Positions 11,837 to 25,289 are shown, numbered from the stretch's first letter. The stretch is 64,000 bases of DNA from Hevea brasiliensis (GCF_030052815.1 NC_079496.1:79783652-79847651), one strand, 5' to 3'. Notes: generated by a model not told the origin, from the sequence alone. A program made the numbers and translations.

Positions 11837-14257
11837 CTGGATTACTCGTTTTGACTGTCCATCCGTCTGAGGATGAAAAGCCATGCTAAAACGAAGTTGT
11901 GTGCCCCAGGCTTCTTATAACTTTTTCCAGAATCTCGATGTAAACCTTGGGTCTCGATCAGATATGATGGAAAGCGGGATTCCATGCAGTCTAACTATCT
12001 CACTGATATACAATTCTGCTAGCTTCTCTAGTAAGTAGTCAGTCCTAACTGGCAGAAAATGTGTTGACTTCGTCAATCTATCCACTATCACCCATACTGC
12101 ATCATGCTTCTTTTGGGTGAGAGGTAGACCACTAATAAAATCCATAGTGACCCTGTCCCATTTCCATTCAGGTATGCTTATAGGCTGTAGCAATCCTGAT
12201 GGAACTTGATGTTTTGCTTTAACTTGCTGACATGTCAAACACTTAGTCACATAGTCAGCTATATCCCTCTTCATACTAGGCCAACAATAATGAGGCTTCA
12301 AATCATTATACATTTTTGTACTTCCCGGGTGCATAGCATAAACACTAGTGTGTACTTCTTTCAGAATACTAGTCTTCAGTTCCCCATTATCTGGTACACA
12401 CACTCTTCCTTTGTAGTACAGACACCCATTTGCTTTCACCTCATATTCAGTTTCCTTTCCCTCTGAAATTTTACCCACAATGGCTATTAATTTTTCATTT
12501 GTCCTCTGTCTATCTTGTATCTGCTGTAGTAGGGTTGGCCTCACTTGCAACTCAGCCAAAATAGCTCCATCTTGAGCTAAGGACAGACAGGCATTTAGTG
12601 ATCTTAAAGCTGTGATGGACTTCTTGCTTAAAGCATCAGCAACTACATTTGCCTTCCCAGGATGATAATCTATATCATAATCATAATCCTTTAGGAACTC
12701 AATCCATCGCCTCTGCCTAAGATTGAGCTCCTTTTGGGTTGGCAAATATTTTAGACTCTTATGGTCTATATAGATGTAGCATTTTTCACCATATAAATAA
12801 TGCCTCCATATCTTCAGTGCGAAGATAATTGCTGCTAATTCCAGGTCATGAGTAGGGTAGTTCTGTTCATGTGGCCTTAACTGCCTGGAAGCATAGGCGA
12901 CCACTTTCCCCTCTTGCATCAATACACACCTTAGCCCATTATGTGAGGCATCACTATAGACCACAAAGTCTTTTCCCGACACTGGCTGTGTTAACACTGG
13001 TGCTTCTGTCAACATAGCCTTTAGCCTTTCAAAACTGGCTTGGCACTTGTCGTTCCAGCCAAATTTCACATTTTTGTGCAACAACTTGGTCATTGGAGCA
13101 GCTATAAGAGAAAACCCCTTCACAAATCTTCTATAATACCCAGCTAGCCCCAAGAAACTTCTGACCTCAGTTGTATTTCTGGGAGGCTTCCATTCCATCA
13201 CTGCTTCTATCTTTTTGGGATCCACCCTAATCCCCTCAGCTGATACTATGTGTCCAAGGAAGGAGATTTCACTCATCCAGAAGTCACACTTAGACAGCTT
13301 AGCATACAGCTTCTTTTCTTGCAGGGTTTGCAGAACAATTCTCAAATGTTCATCATGTTCTTCCCTGGTCTTGGAATACACCAGAATATCATCAATAAAG
13401 ACCACTACAAACCGATCTAGATATGGATGAAAGATATGGTTCATAAGGTCCATAAATGCTGCTGGTGCATTTGTTAACCCAAATGGCATCACTAGAAATT
13501 CATAGTGCCCATACTGGGTTCTGAATGCAGTTTTTGACACATCTGCATCCTTTACCCTCAACTGATGATACCCTGATCTGAGATCAATTTTTGAAAATAC
13601 ATTGGCTCCCTTCAACTGATCAAACAGATCGTCAATTTTGGGTAATGGATATTTATTCCTCACAGTTACTTTGTTCAACTTTCGGTAATCAATATACAAT
13701 CTCAAAGTTCCATCCTTCTTTTTCACAAACAGCACCGGAGCTCCCCATGGTGACACACTGGGACGTATGAACCCCTTATCGAGTAACTTCTGCAACTGAA
13801 TTTTCAACTCCTTTAATTCAGTGGGTGCCATCCTATAAGGAGCAATAGAAATGGGTGCTGTACCCGGCATTACCTCAATAAAAAACTCGACTTCCCTTTC
13901 CGGTGGTAAACCAAGCAACTCTTCAGGAAACACATCTGGGAAGTCTCTTACTATGGGTATATCACACAAGTTTGGCTTTGCCTGCCTAGTATCAACCACG
14001 TATGCTAGGTAAGCTTCACAACCTTTTCTCATCAATCTTCTTGCAACTGTGGCTGAGATAACATTGGACAGGAATTCTGTCCTTTCACCGATAATAGTGA
14101 TCTCATTACCCTCAGAAGTTTTCAGAGAAATCCTCTTCAATTTGCAATCAACTATTGCCTGATGACGTGACAACCAGTCCATTCCCAAAATTACGTCAAA
14201 CTCGTGGAAGGGCAATTCAATTAGGTCTGCTGAGAATTCATACCCCTGAATCCTCAA
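11837..14257 (-). pseudogene. pol: Element A pol: protease C-part, RT, RNase H, integrase
   Basis: A 780-codon open frame (11915-14257) and its short continuation. It holds the protease C-part (IILGMDWL type), then RT with the fingers motif [20 protein letters not shown] and the catalytic FIDD box at about 13390. RNase H follows with YSDASHNG and DHKSLKYL, then integrase with an HHCC zinc finger ([12 protein letters not shown]) and the Asp residues of TMDF and SDRDPRF. A CAA to TAA stop at 11915 ends it within the integrase core. Just downstream the motif DGQSK carries Lys where the catalytic Glu is expected (DGQSE in H). The frame is otherwise well preserved, so the insertion is fairly young. 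Confidence 0.9.
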
Positions 14258-14260
14258 CGG

Positions 14261-15721
14261 TCAACCTTTATACACCTTATTCACTACCACACTGTGCCCT
14301 AGTGGATTTGTGACCAGAATGTCTTGATCACTCTCCTCTACTGGAACTCCTCTCTCTATGGGTAGTTTGATGCAAATGTAGGAATGAGTGGATCTTGGAT
14401 CCACCAATGAATGCACAGAAGTGTTGTAGAGGGAAAATGTACCCCTGATGACATCCGGGGCATCTTGCTCCCTCTGAGCTCTGATGGCATAGGCCCTGGT
14501 AGGTACTCTAGTGTCTGGCCTCTTAGCTGACTCAGATGCAGGCCTCAGTGATGGACCAGCTGCCTCAGATTTACCGGGCTTCCTACCCCTTTGTGGTGCA
14601 AGAGCAGGTCTGTCAGCTTGTGTCGGAGCAACAGTAGTAGTCCTCTTCGGAAAATTCTTGATCTGATGTTCTGTCAATCCACACCGTAAGCATGCACTGG
14701 TCACTCGCCAACAATCCCCCTTATGCCACTTCGGCAGATCTTGTGAGCGAGAAGATCGGGCTTATCCCCTAAACACCGTCCCTGGAGAGCTGCCCATTGA
14801 TGGTGTGGACTGGCCTCTCCTAGGTGTGAACTGTGGTCTGGGCCCCTGTGATTGTCCCTGACCCTGTGGTGGTCCTGAACTCTGAGCAGGAAGACCCTTA
14901 CTCTTCTTACTGGGAGCAGAAAATACACTGGATTGACTCGGACCCCTCTTCTGCTGTCTTTCCCTTCTATTTTGTTCATTGATTCGGACTCTTTCCACTT
15001 TTGATGCAGCATCTACTAGCTTAGCAAAATTTGTGATTTCCAATGCCGTGATCATTACTTTGATATTGTCATTAAGTCCTTCTTCAAACCTTCTGCACCT
15101 CTCTGCCTCTGTAGGGACTATCTCCCTCCCATATTGGCTCAGTCTGACAAACTTACGCTCATATTCCACCATTGACAATTGCCTCTGTCTCAGACTGATA
15201 AATTCTCTTCTTCGCTCTTTTAAATACACCTTGCTAACATATTTCTTCCTGAACTCTATGAGGAAGAATTCCCAAGTGATCCGTTCTGGTTGCACCTCAC
15301 TAGTTATTATGTCCCACCACTAATATGCATCATCCTGAAGTAGGGATACAACATCCACTAGGTTCTGCTCGGGGGTGCAGTTTAGCTGTTTCAGCACTCT
15401 GATGGTTCTATCCAACCAATTTTCTACGGTCATGGGATCATCCTCCCTCTTCCCAAAGAAGTCTACAGCCCCATGTTTACGCAGTTTCTCCAGATGGGAC
15501 TTCTGTGGTACTGGTGGAGGTTATGGCTGTGGTTGTGGTGGTGGAATTGCCCCCATCATTTGCTTATAGAATTCAGTCATTTGCTGAAATAGCGCACACT
15601 GAGGTTGGACAGGTGCCTCAGCTGCTGGTGGAGCAGATTCTCCCCTACCCCCAGATTCAGCCCTGGGTGGAGCACGACTCTCAACCTCTTCATCAACTGC
15701 TCTTTGCGAAGCAGGATCCAT
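14261..15721 (-). pseudogene. gag: Element A gag and protease start
   Basis: Starts at the ATG at 15721 with MDPASQRAVDEEVES, the family 1 Gag start. It then has a Pro/Gln-rich stretch, the gag core (EYERKFVRLSQYGREIVPTE), a Gln/Gly/Pro-rich linker and a zinc knuckle. A stop at 15521 (CAA to TAA) and frameshifts split it. The last knuckle Cys is Phe (CLRCGLTEHQIKNF, about 14651). The protease active site near 14390 reads DPRSTHSY instead of [12 protein letters not shown] at 14261 separates it from pol. Each of these changes should impair function. Confidence 0.87.
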
Positions 15722-15832
15722 ATTCTATTCAAAGTAAGAAAACAAACAGATCTGCATCAGTGTTACCTCAACACTTACAAATGCAATGCAATGGTATGCA
15801 CTCTATCTAGGCCTAGAAACGCCTAAACCGAT

Positions 15833-15844
15833 GCTCTGATACTA
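15833..15844 (-). other. Element A primer-binding site
   Basis: The minus strand reads TAGTATCAGAGC, one mismatch from the initiator-Met tRNA site, five bases after the 5' LTR end. Confidence 0.88.
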
Positions 15845-15849
15845 CTAAA

Positions 15850-18800
15850 TGTGACACCCCTTACCCGTCTACAGTGTAGCCGAGAAAGATATGCCACTCA
15901 GTGTGCCGGAGTACCAATTCATATTTCTACTACAATTTATCCCTTTTAATTCATTTATTTTCAATTTTTGATAAATCTGAATTTTTTTCGCAAATTTTAT
16001 AGAAATCGGGCAGAGTGCCGACTATAAATTGGAAAAACAGTTCTTCTGAACCTGTTTAAAAACACTTCCAATATAATTTCCAAATCCAAACTCCATTATA
16101 CACATTCAAGTCAATCTCAAAATCTCAATCTCAAATCACAACACTATTTTCAGAAATTTTTCTTTTCTGTTCACATCATCACTGAAAGCACATTCATAAA
16201 TATTTCACAACATAATATACAGAAAATTTCAATAATATGAAATTTCATATATTTACATTATTACATAATTATAAGAGCTTATAGTTACAATCCAAAACTA
16301 ATATAAAATGCAAAATACAAAATGCTACCCAAAATCCTAATATCCTACCATATGCAGTGCAGATGTGAGGTGACTCTGGACTCCGAATGCAGCTCTGAAT
16401 GCTCACCCTGTCTGATGTCTGCTGGGCTCCCTAGCTAGATCTCCAGTACCTGCGCTTGGCAAAAGCGATGCGCTAAGCAATTCTGCTTAGTGGTGAAAAT
16501 ATAAAATAAAATAAAATAAAATAAAATAACTAAAATAAAATAATATGCAGAATGTGTGTTTACGTTTTTGGGTAGACTTAATTTCTAATATTATTTGCAG
16601 TATTATCCGTTTAAAATTTTGTAAGGTTTATTATCATTGCCCGAGTAACCCATACTAGTTGACTGGACTGGATAAACAAGTAAATTGGCACTGGGTACTA
16701 AGTACCTCGGACCATCACACCATTGGTCACATTGTGTCTCCTGGTGTGCAACAGAACAGCTAATAAGCTGTAATAATCATCAGGGTGAAAACCCAAGTAT
16801 ACCAACTCAAATAACATAACCAAAGGCTATTATGTCACAGAATGGCATGGGAAGCCATGAAACACAGAATGGCATGAAGCCATATGCAGTACTGCTAACA
16901 GAACCCTATTGGCATGCCAACTTATCCAAACCAATCTTGCTAGGTATACTAGGGCATTTTACACTTTTAAGTTTCACAATTTTTGAAATTTAAGTTTTAG
17001 TGTTACTATTCCATTCATTGGTCAACAAAAATGTTGACTTTTGCATAGGCAATAGGTAAATTGGTTCTAATACTCCCAACATACCACATTTTGCATTCTA
17101 AATTTGTTGGTATTGATTGCCAATACCATTTCTAAACTTAATGTTAATTGGACAGAATTTTCAGTTTTTATGCTTTGTATTTACTGTTCTATTAGTCATT
17201 TTTGCAGTGAAAATTTGGTAAAATGATCAACATGAAAGTTGTTCCTTATTTTGTCTAGTTGCATTTCTTTTTTTGAATCACTCCATTTGGAGTTTTTTAG
17301 CTCAAGTTATGGCCCAAAAACCACAACTAGCCGGATTGAAATTTCTCCAAAATTTCTGGACTGACCAAATCTACAGTGTTAAGAATAGTAATTGTAACTC
17401 ACTTTTTGAATATGTTCTGGTCATAATTTGGGTTAGATTTCTTCATGAAAGTTGTTGGTCTATATCTCAGCTTATTGCTGGTAAAATTTCAGGTCAATTG
17501 GACCTTTCTACTCTAAATTATAGCTAAATGACCAAACACTATTTATTTGGTCATTTTGCCCAGGTAGAATGCAGGTTACCCGGATTAGGGCAAACTTTTG
17601 GTCAACTTGGTTTGGTTTTCTAGGCATGGTTTCTTCACCAAAGTTGTGCCATTATGTGTGTAGTTTCATGTCCAATTAGCCTTGCACCAATTAAACCTCT
17701 ACAATTCAATTTATTGCTGCCCAAACCTACTGGACTTATGCCCATTCCTGCAGGTCACCAAGGGCAGCCACACGAAACTCAAATCCCACTACACAATTCA
17801 CTCCATTTTTTATTCAAATAGAACCAAATGGTCACTAATTGACCATTAAAACCTACTTTCATCATGACATGGTCAAGGTCTCATTTTCCACCCCAAACCC
17901 TAACTCAAACATTACAAATTATGCATTACCATTACACTTCATCACTCCACTTACAAGATGCATATTAAGGGCAGCCATACTAGCATGTTAGGTCCAAAAA
18001 AATGATCACCATATTACCCTAACCAAGGTTGCTGAAATTTTGAGATTACATACAAATGGTTTTCCATCAATTTCCTTATCATTTTCACTCATTCATAGTC
18101 CTAATACATGAATTTAAAGTGAAAGAACAAGGTTAGGTCACTAACCTCTATGGAGTGAAGTTTCCCACTTGCTAGGGTTCTTGTTTTCCCTTTCTTTTTG
18201 CTCCCAAAAGAATCTCTAAGGTGTAAGAATACTTTTTTGTATTGGGAGTATAAGGTTTAGCGGGGTAGGAACTAGGGAGATCAAGCTTTGAAAAGCTTGT
18301 TTATGGTTAGCTAAGGAGGAGGGTCATGGCAAGGAGAAGATGAGGAAGAAGAAGTTCTAATTTTTTTCATTTTTCCAGCCCATTTAATCTCTTTTAAGTA
18401 AAGTTATGCCATGTGTCAACATTGGGTTGGTTGAGAGAATTTTAATGATATCATTATGATGTCATAATGCCATTTTCTTTCATTTTCTCTCCTTTTCTTG
18501 TCTATTTAATTGCAATTAAATTTTTAATAACATTTATTCATATTTTTTGTTATATAAATTATTTATTCAATTGGACAAGTTGGCCAAAAATCATCTCTGA
18601 AGATGAAATGACCAAAATGCCCTCCGTTTGGCTTAACGAGCCAAAATTATCTGTACCGATTGAAAAAATTTTCTAAGCATTTTCTTGGCATTCTAATGCT
18701 GTAAGAATCTCAATAACCCTTCTCTGGAGTCTCAAAAATTATTTTATAATTTTTCCCCTGGTTCTAGGGCTCCTAGTTGCGAGAACCGCAACTTCTCACT

Positions 18801-19006
18801 AGGTTATCCATCGCTAGGGCACCGGCTCATTTAACTTGGTTGTATTTTATTTCTAAAATTTTTCCTAAATTTTTCTTATTAATATTTGAGTTAATTATGG
18901 TTTCTCACTTTAGTGTAAATATTTTTCCGGACGTTCTAGCTGTCTGGATCGACATTGGTCACCAGAACAGTAGGCTGTACGGACTAGCTAAAGTGAGGAT
19001 GTTACA
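15850..19006 (-). mobile_element. Element A, 5' LTR
   Basis: Intact 3157-bp LTR of family 1, from TGTGACACCC (15850) to GGATGTTACA (19006). It contains the double hairpin at 16452-16490, a TAAAA short tandem repeat at about 16500-16530 that is longer than in the 3' LTR, the region of the A/T-rich inverted repeat at about 17525-17560, and the uninterrupted TGTTT target of B near 18183. The open frames in it are not protein genes. Confidence 0.92.
16452..16490 (-). promoter_or_regulatory. Tandem double hairpin in the A LTR
   Basis: On the sense strand CTAAG-type arms pair (GCTTAG with CTAAGC around a GAATT-like loop), followed by a second stem with arms GCGC/GCGC around GCTTTTGC. It occupies the same place before the GGTG motif as the family 2 hairpins but has different stem bases. 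Confidence 0.55.
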
Positions 19007-19177
19007 TTCTCTCTTTCATTTTTCTTTGATTTTTCTTGTATTTTTTTTATTTGTTTTATCATTATATGTCTGTTCACTATCACTGAAGTGTAGATCTAGA
19101 CATCCTCACTTGCCTGGACTGATATTAGGCCACTGGAGCAATAGAACATACAGAACACGTACAGTGGGGATGTTACA
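19007..19177 (-). mobile_element. LTR J, right fragment
   Basis: Continues LTR J after element A and ends with GGATGTTACA at 19177, an LTR start on the minus strand. Directly right of it, C integrase is collinear with D up to the junction. This means J inserted into C pol and is not the 3' LTR of C: no polypurine tract or chromodomain lies between. The candidate target duplication is ATTAA at 19178-19182; its partner is outside the window. Confidence 0.72.
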
Positions 19178-19413
19178 ATTAACTTCACTTTCTCCTCAGT
19201 CTATTTCTCCAGGTCTGGTCCCACAAGCTTATCTTTACCCAGTTTAGTCCAGCACAACGGTGTTCCACACTTCCTCTCATACAATGCCTCATATGGAGCT
19301 ATCTGAATGCTAATCTGATTGCTATTGTTGTAAGCAAATTCTACCAGTGGGAGATATCTGTCCCAACTTCCCTCAAACTTAATAACACAACTCCTTAGCA
19401 TATCCTCAAGCAC
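19178..19413 (-). pseudogene. pol: Element C integrase, part after the intron
   Basis: Reads VLEDMLRSCVIKFEGSWDRY, then the block with YNNSNQISIQIAPYEALYERKCGTP, and ends at the J insertion. It is homologous to 52910-53140 of D. The rest of C pol, its chromodomain and its 3' LTR lie left of the window. Confidence 0.82.
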
Positions 19414-19487
19414 CTATGACATATTTCATGTTATTACCATCATTTCAATTTAATACTTATGCTAATTCAATGAGTTTTAAGTTTTAC
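19414..19487 (-). other. 74-bp intron-like insert in element C integrase
   Basis: On the minus strand ATTCAG|GTAAAA begins the insert and CATAG|GTGCTTGAG ends it. Its position and 74-bp length are the same as in A and D although the sequence has diverged. This shows the insert predates the split of these copies. Confidence 0.78.
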
Positions 19488-21909
19488 CTGAATCACTCAT
19501 TCTAACTGTCCATCTGTTTGAGGATGAAAAGTCATGCTAAAATGGAGTTGTGTGCCTAAGGCTTCTTACAACTTCTTCCAAAATCTAGATGTAAATCTCG
19601 AGTCTCGGTTAGATATAATGGAAATTGGGATTCCATGCAGTCTAACTATCTCACTAATATATAACTCTGCTAGCTTCTCGAGTGAGTAGCCAGTTCTGAC
19701 TAGCAAAAAATGTGTTGATTTAGTCAATCTATCTACTACTACCCATATTACATCATGCTTCTTCTGAGTGAGAGGTAGACCACTAACGAAATCCATGGTA
19801 ACCCGATGCCATTTCCATTCAGGTATGTTTATAGGTTGTAACAAACCTGATGGAACTTGGTGTTCTGCCTTGACTTGTTGACATGTCAAGCATCTAATTA
19901 CATAGTCAACTATGTCCTTCTTCATACTAGACCACCAGTAGTAAGGCTTCAAATCACGGTATATTTTTGTACTTACCAAGTGCATAACATAAACACTATG
20001 GTGTGCCTCTTTCAAAATATTTATCTTCAACTCTCCATCATTTGGTACACGCATCCTTCCTTTGTAGTAAAAACACCCATCTGCTTTCACCTCTTATTCA
20101 GTTTCCTTTCCCTCTATGATTCTGCCTATAGCAATTTTTAATTTCTCATCCATCTTCTGCCCATCCTGTATCTGCTATAGCAGGTTTGGCTTCATTTGTA
20201 ACTCAGCTAAAATAGCTCCATCATGAGCTAAGGATAAGTGGGTATTCAATAATCTTAATGCTGTAATGGATTTTCAGCTCAAGGCATCAATAACTACATT
20301 TGCCTTCTCAGGATGATAGTCTATCACACAGTCATAGTCCTCCAGGAACTCAATCCATCGCCTCTGTCTAAGGTTGAGCTCCTTCTGGGTTGGCAAGTAC
20401 TTCAGACTTTTATGATCTGTGTATATATAGCACTTTTCACCGTATAAGTAGTGCCTCCATATCTTCAGTGCAAATATGATTGTGACCTTAGCTGTCTGGA
20501 AGCATAGGCGACCACTTTCCCTTCTTGCATTAGAACACACCCTAGCCTATTATGGGACGCATCATTGTAGAGCACGAAGTCTTTTCTCGACATTGGCTGT
20601 GTTAACACTGGTGCCTTTATCAACATAGCCTTCAACCTCTCAACATTGGCTTGACACTTATCATTCCAGTCAAATTTTACTTTCTTATATAACAACTTGG
20701 TCAGTGGAGCAGCTTTCAAAGAAAACCCCTTCACAAACCTTCTGTAATACCCAGCTGGCCCCAAGAAGCTTTTGACTTCAATTGCATTTTTGGGAGGCTT
20801 CCATTCCATTACTGCTTCTATCTTCTTGGGATCCACTGTAATCCCATCAGCTGATACTATGTGTCCAAGGAAAGCAATTTCATTCAACCAGAACTCACAC
20901 TAGGGTAGCTCAGTATACAATTTCTTCTCTTTTATAGTTTGCAGAACAATCCTCAAATGCTCATCATGTTCTTCTTTGTTCTTGGAATACACCAGAATGT
21001 CATCAATAAAGACCACTACAAACTGATCTAAGTATGGATGGAAGATATGGTGCATTTGTCAACCCAAATGGCATCACCAGAAATTCATAGTGCCCCTACC
21101 GAGTCTTGAATGCAGTCGTAGGCACATCTGTATCCTTTACCCTCAGCTGATGATACCCTGATCTGAGATAAATTTTAGAAAATACGCCTGCTCCCTTTAA
21201 TTGATCAAATAGATCATCAATTCTTGGCAATGGGTACTTGTTCTTCACAGTTACTTTGTTTAATTGCCTGTAGTCTATACACAACCTCAATGTTTCATAC
21301 TTCTTCTTCACCAACAGCACTGGAGTTCCTTATGGTGACACACTGGGTTGTATAAACCCCTTATCCAGTAACTCCTGCAATTGGATTTTCAGCCCCTTCA
21401 ATTCAGTGGGTGCCATCCTATAAGGAGCAATGGAGATTGGTGCTATACCCGACATTACCTTGATAGCGAATTCTACTTCCCATTCTGGTGGCAAACCAGG
21501 TAATTCTTCAATGAAGACATCGGGGAAGTTACATACAATGGGAATGTCATGGAGACTAGATCCAGCCTTTTTGGTATCAACAACATGAGCCAAGTAGGCT
21601 TCACAACCTTTCCTGATTAGTCTCCTTGTAGCAGTGGCTGAGATGACATTAAACAGAAAATTTGTCCTTTCCCCCACAACTGTTATCTCACCATTCTTAG
21701 GAGTTTTCAAAATAATTCTCTTCAATTTACAATCCACTATTGCTTGATGATGTGATAGCCAATCCATTCCAAGGATGACATCAAACTCATAGAAGGGCAA
21801 TTCAATTAGGTCTACCAAGAACTCATACCCCTGAATCCTCAATGGGCAACCTTTGCACACTCTATTTACCATCACACTATGGCCTAGTGGGTTAGTGACT
21901 AGAATATCT
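19488..21909 (-). pseudogene. pol: Element C pol remnant: PR, RT, RNase H, integrase
   Basis: Broken pol of an older family 1 copy, in pieces: protease C-part ([16 protein letters not shown], about 21775), RT fingers ([20 protein letters not shown]), an [10 protein letters not shown] box near 21000, RNase H ([19 protein letters not shown]), and an integrase zinc finger and core ([10 protein letters not shown]). A loss of about 28 bp near 21050 removes the end of the RT palm motif, and about 60-70 bp is missing in RNase H near 20483. A CAA to TAA stop near 19566 sits at the same codon as in A. DGQLE at about 19520 still has the catalytic Glu that A and D have lost. Confidence 0.85.
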
Positions 21910-22708
21910 TAGTCACTTTCCTCTACTTAAATTCCCTTTTCCATGGGTAACTTAATGCAAATATATGAGTGAGTGGATCCTGGATCCACCAATGCATGCA
22001 CAGGTATGTCATAGAGAGAGAACATACCCCTGATGATATCTGGAGCATTCTGCTCCTCATGAGCCCTCATAGCATACGCCCTTGCTGGTGCCCTGGCCTC
22101 TGGCCTCTTAGTTGACTCTGATGCCGGCCTCTGTGAAGTTCCAGCTACCTCAGATTTACCCAGCCTTTTACTCTTTTCGATTCTGAGGGCAAGCACGTCT
22201 CAGTCTTTGGAGCGTTGTAATAGTTCTCCTTGGGCAATCTCTAATCTGATGCTCAGTAGACCCACACTGGAAGCATCCCCCAGTCACTAGCCAACATTCG
22301 CCTTTGTGCCACTTATGGCAATGTGGACAGACTGAAGAGATTGTTGGGGCTGGTCCCCTATATAACGTCCCTGGAGAGCTGCCCACTGATGGTGTGGACT
22401 GGCCTCTCCTAAGTGTGAACTGAGATCTGGCCCTCTAGGATTGGCCCTGACCTTGTGTCTGACTAGAACCCTGAGCAGGAGGACCTCTGAACTTCTTATT
22501 AGGTGCAGAGGATGAGCTGGTCTAACTCGGACCTCTCTTCTGCTGTCTATCCCTTATGTTCTGCTCATTAATTCTGACCCTTTCAACTTTCAATGCAGCT
22601 TCAACTAACCAACTGAGCAAAGTCCGTGATCCTTAAGGTAGTGATGAGTAATTTGATGTTATCATTCAACCCTTCTTCAAATCTTCTGCACCTCTTAGCC
22701 TCTGTGGG
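21910..22708 (-). pseudogene. gag: Element C gag 3' part and protease start
   Basis: The gag portion left of nested E. It carries both zinc knuckles, CPHCHKWHKGEC and CFQCGSTEHQIRDC (about 22230-22330), a linker, then the protease active site [11 protein letters not shown] (about 21990), which is unchanged here. It is broken by frameshifts. It joins 36067-36664 across element E; the sequence GTGGG is duplicated at the join (22704-22708 and 36062-36066). Confidence 0.85.
22704..22708. repeat. Target-site duplication of E, left copy (GTGGG)
   Basis: GTGGG left of the E 3' LTR is repeated at 36062-36066 right of the 5' LTR. C gag reads on across it. This marks E as an insertion into C. Confidence 0.93.
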
Positions 22709-23417
22709 TGTCACACCTTACTCCTCTATAAGGCATAACATGATCCCGTAGAATACCTAATGAACTACCGAACTTCACCTACCGATAACTCATTAAGTAC
22801 CGTATAAGGGATTTTAAAATAATTTTCTTAATTTTGGTAAGTGGTGAGCATTTTTTAATAAGTATTTAAAACATTTAATTGAGATTAAAAACTAGTTAAA
22901 ACTTTTGGCCCATTTTATTTTTCCGCAAATTTTATAAAAATTTTAACAGAGTTCCGTTTATATTTTGAGAAAACAATTCTTCAATTACCTGTAAAAGCAC
23001 TTCCAAAAATTTTCTCAACCACTACTTCAATTTCACAATCAATCTCAACAATTTCTCAAATCTCAAAATTCAACAGTCAACATTTTTCAATTTCCAAAAT
23101 TCAATCATCAGTAAAATAATATCGATCAATCTCACTCAAATTAAAATAAAACATTTCCATTCATTAAAGATAACAATCTATATATATACATCATACCAAA
23201 ATCTACAGTATGAAAATTTAAACTAAATTTTATTACAACTTTATGCAAACTTTGTATAAACTGCTCAAGACCGATTTACATGTCCATACATTTATTTGCA
23301 ATACATATATCAAAATAAATATTTACAGTCAAGGTATAAATTATACCCGATAACTTCAAGCTGATAAATCCTCAATCCTCAGCAGTTCAGTCAGCTGCTC
23401 CTCTAGTCTCTATATCT

Positions 23418-23457
23418 GCGACAACAATAAAAGCTATCGCTGAGTACTAGGACTCAG
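23418..23457 (-). promoter_or_regulatory. Tandem double hairpin in the E 3' LTR
   Basis: The sense strand has stem 1 CTGAGT/ACTCAG around a 6-base loop, then stem 2 GCGATAGC pairing GTTGTCGC with two G-U wobbles. In the 5' LTR the counterpart (about 33230-33280) has lost stem 2 through several changes. Confidence 0.55.
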
Positions 23458-24740
23458 TGGTGCACAACATACTAAAATAATCTTTATGCAGAACTTAAAT
23501 CACATTTATTCAAAAATTTGACTGAACATGAGAATTAAATATAAATCATGCATTATGAGATTTTAATCCCAAACAATTTCATTTTGAAGTATCAAATCAC
23601 ATTTCATCAAACCCACAGTTAGATCAAGCCATTCGAAACAAATAGAATCTCAATAGCCAGAGGCTAAAGAGAAATCACATCACAAGGCTAGCTAGCTCAA
23701 ATATATGGATATCCATTCACATCCTCTTCTACTGGCACACCTTAACACTTCTCCAGAGAAGGAATCAAAATTCGAAACTAATTACTCCCACTAGTCATGC
23801 TAGTGAGGTGTTCAAATATATGGTCATGATACTGTGGTTTCAAAACTTATCTTAACAATTTACTAAACATTGTCATTTCAAATATACACAATAACTTTCA
23901 ACAATTTAAATTAAAACTTCATAAATAATATCACAAATAAACTTTCACAATTCAAAGCAAAAGTAAAATACATATTTCATTCACTTTATCAATGAATTTT
24001 AAAGCATAGTGATGTTGTGCACAAACCTCAAGCGAGTCGCCTCTTGGCCTTGACTCGGTTCCTTGGGTTCTTTTCCGGTATTCTTTTCAACTGAAACACA
24101 CAATTTTACAGTGATTCAGTACCATAACTTAGCATAAATCCAAAAATAAATTTAACTTCACTTTTACTTAACTCTAACGTGCTAAACTCGACGTTCTTGA
24201 AATTTTGTGTTTCGAGGTTACTATTCACTACACTATTCAAGTCAAATTGTTGACTTTCTAAGGCTTAATAGGTATGGGAATTCCAACTTCACCCACATAC
24301 CACATTTTGGTCACTAAATTTGTTGGTTTTGGTTGTTTATCCAAATTCTAAGTCTTTTAGGTAAATTTGATAAAATTTCAGTTTTGGTGTCTAAGGTTGC
24401 ACTGTTCCATTAGTTATCTTACTGTTGGAATTTGGCAAGACTTTCTTCATAGAAAATGTTCCCTATTGTCTTAAGTTTATTCTCCTTTTTGAATCATTCC
24501 AATTGGAGTTTTTTAGCTCAAGTTATAGCCATTTGAACTATGGCTACCGGACTAGACACAACCCATAATTCTGGGCAATTTTTGGTGCTGGCAGTTTTGG
24601 GTCACCAAATTGGGGTGGCCAAATGACTTGGTTAATGGCATAACTTGGATTGGTATTCTTCATGAAAGTTTTAGGTATATATCTCATCTAACCATTGGTA
24701 AAATTTCAGGTCATTTTGACCTGCCTAGCTCAAGTTATGG

Positions 24741-24767
24741 CCAAATGAACAAATACTGTTCATTTGG
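24741..24767. repeat. Inverted repeat CCAAATGAACA...TGTTCATTTGG
   Basis: Perfect 11-bp arms separated by five bases. It recurs, perfect or slightly altered, in LTRs of both families: 1881-1905 (A), 42920-42946 (G), 47130-47154 (D), about 55198-55224 and 63699-63725 (H). The function is unknown. Confidence 0.75.
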
Positions 24768-25289
24768 TCATGTTTGTACAGAGGCAGACTGTGATTTTTC
24801 AAGTTTGGTCAATTTTTTTCACTAGGTTTTGGTCACTTTTTGGGCATGCTTCCTAAATGAAAATTGTGTCATTTAGTGTCTATTTTCATTCCCAATTGGT
24901 CTCATACGAATTGGACTTGTAGAATTTCATTTTTGGTCCCTCAAATGTAACTTGGTCATGCTACCAGCAGCATGACCACACTCAATCCGAATTGGCTTTT
25001 GATTCGAACACTCAGAACACACCTCATTAGGTCACAATTGACCATTTTTTTTCCTTAATCTAGGTCCAAGACATCATTTACAAGTTTCTCACATTTTTGT
25101 CTCTAACCCTAAGTGTCCCAAAACCCTGACTTACTAAATTATTGCATTTAACCACATTTAAGCATACCAATCTCATTAGCACATCCATACAAGCATGCCT
25201 ACCATTTAAATTCCATCAAAACTCAAACATATGCATAGTAACCCTAGCTAGCCAAAATTCAGTTTGGTCCCTCAACAATGTTTTTATTT

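Noticed and set aside
1..19177. J fragments as the 3' LTR of element C.
   Set aside because: C integrase runs collinear with D right up to the LTR terminus at 19177, with no chromodomain or polypurine tract. J is therefore an insertion in C pol.
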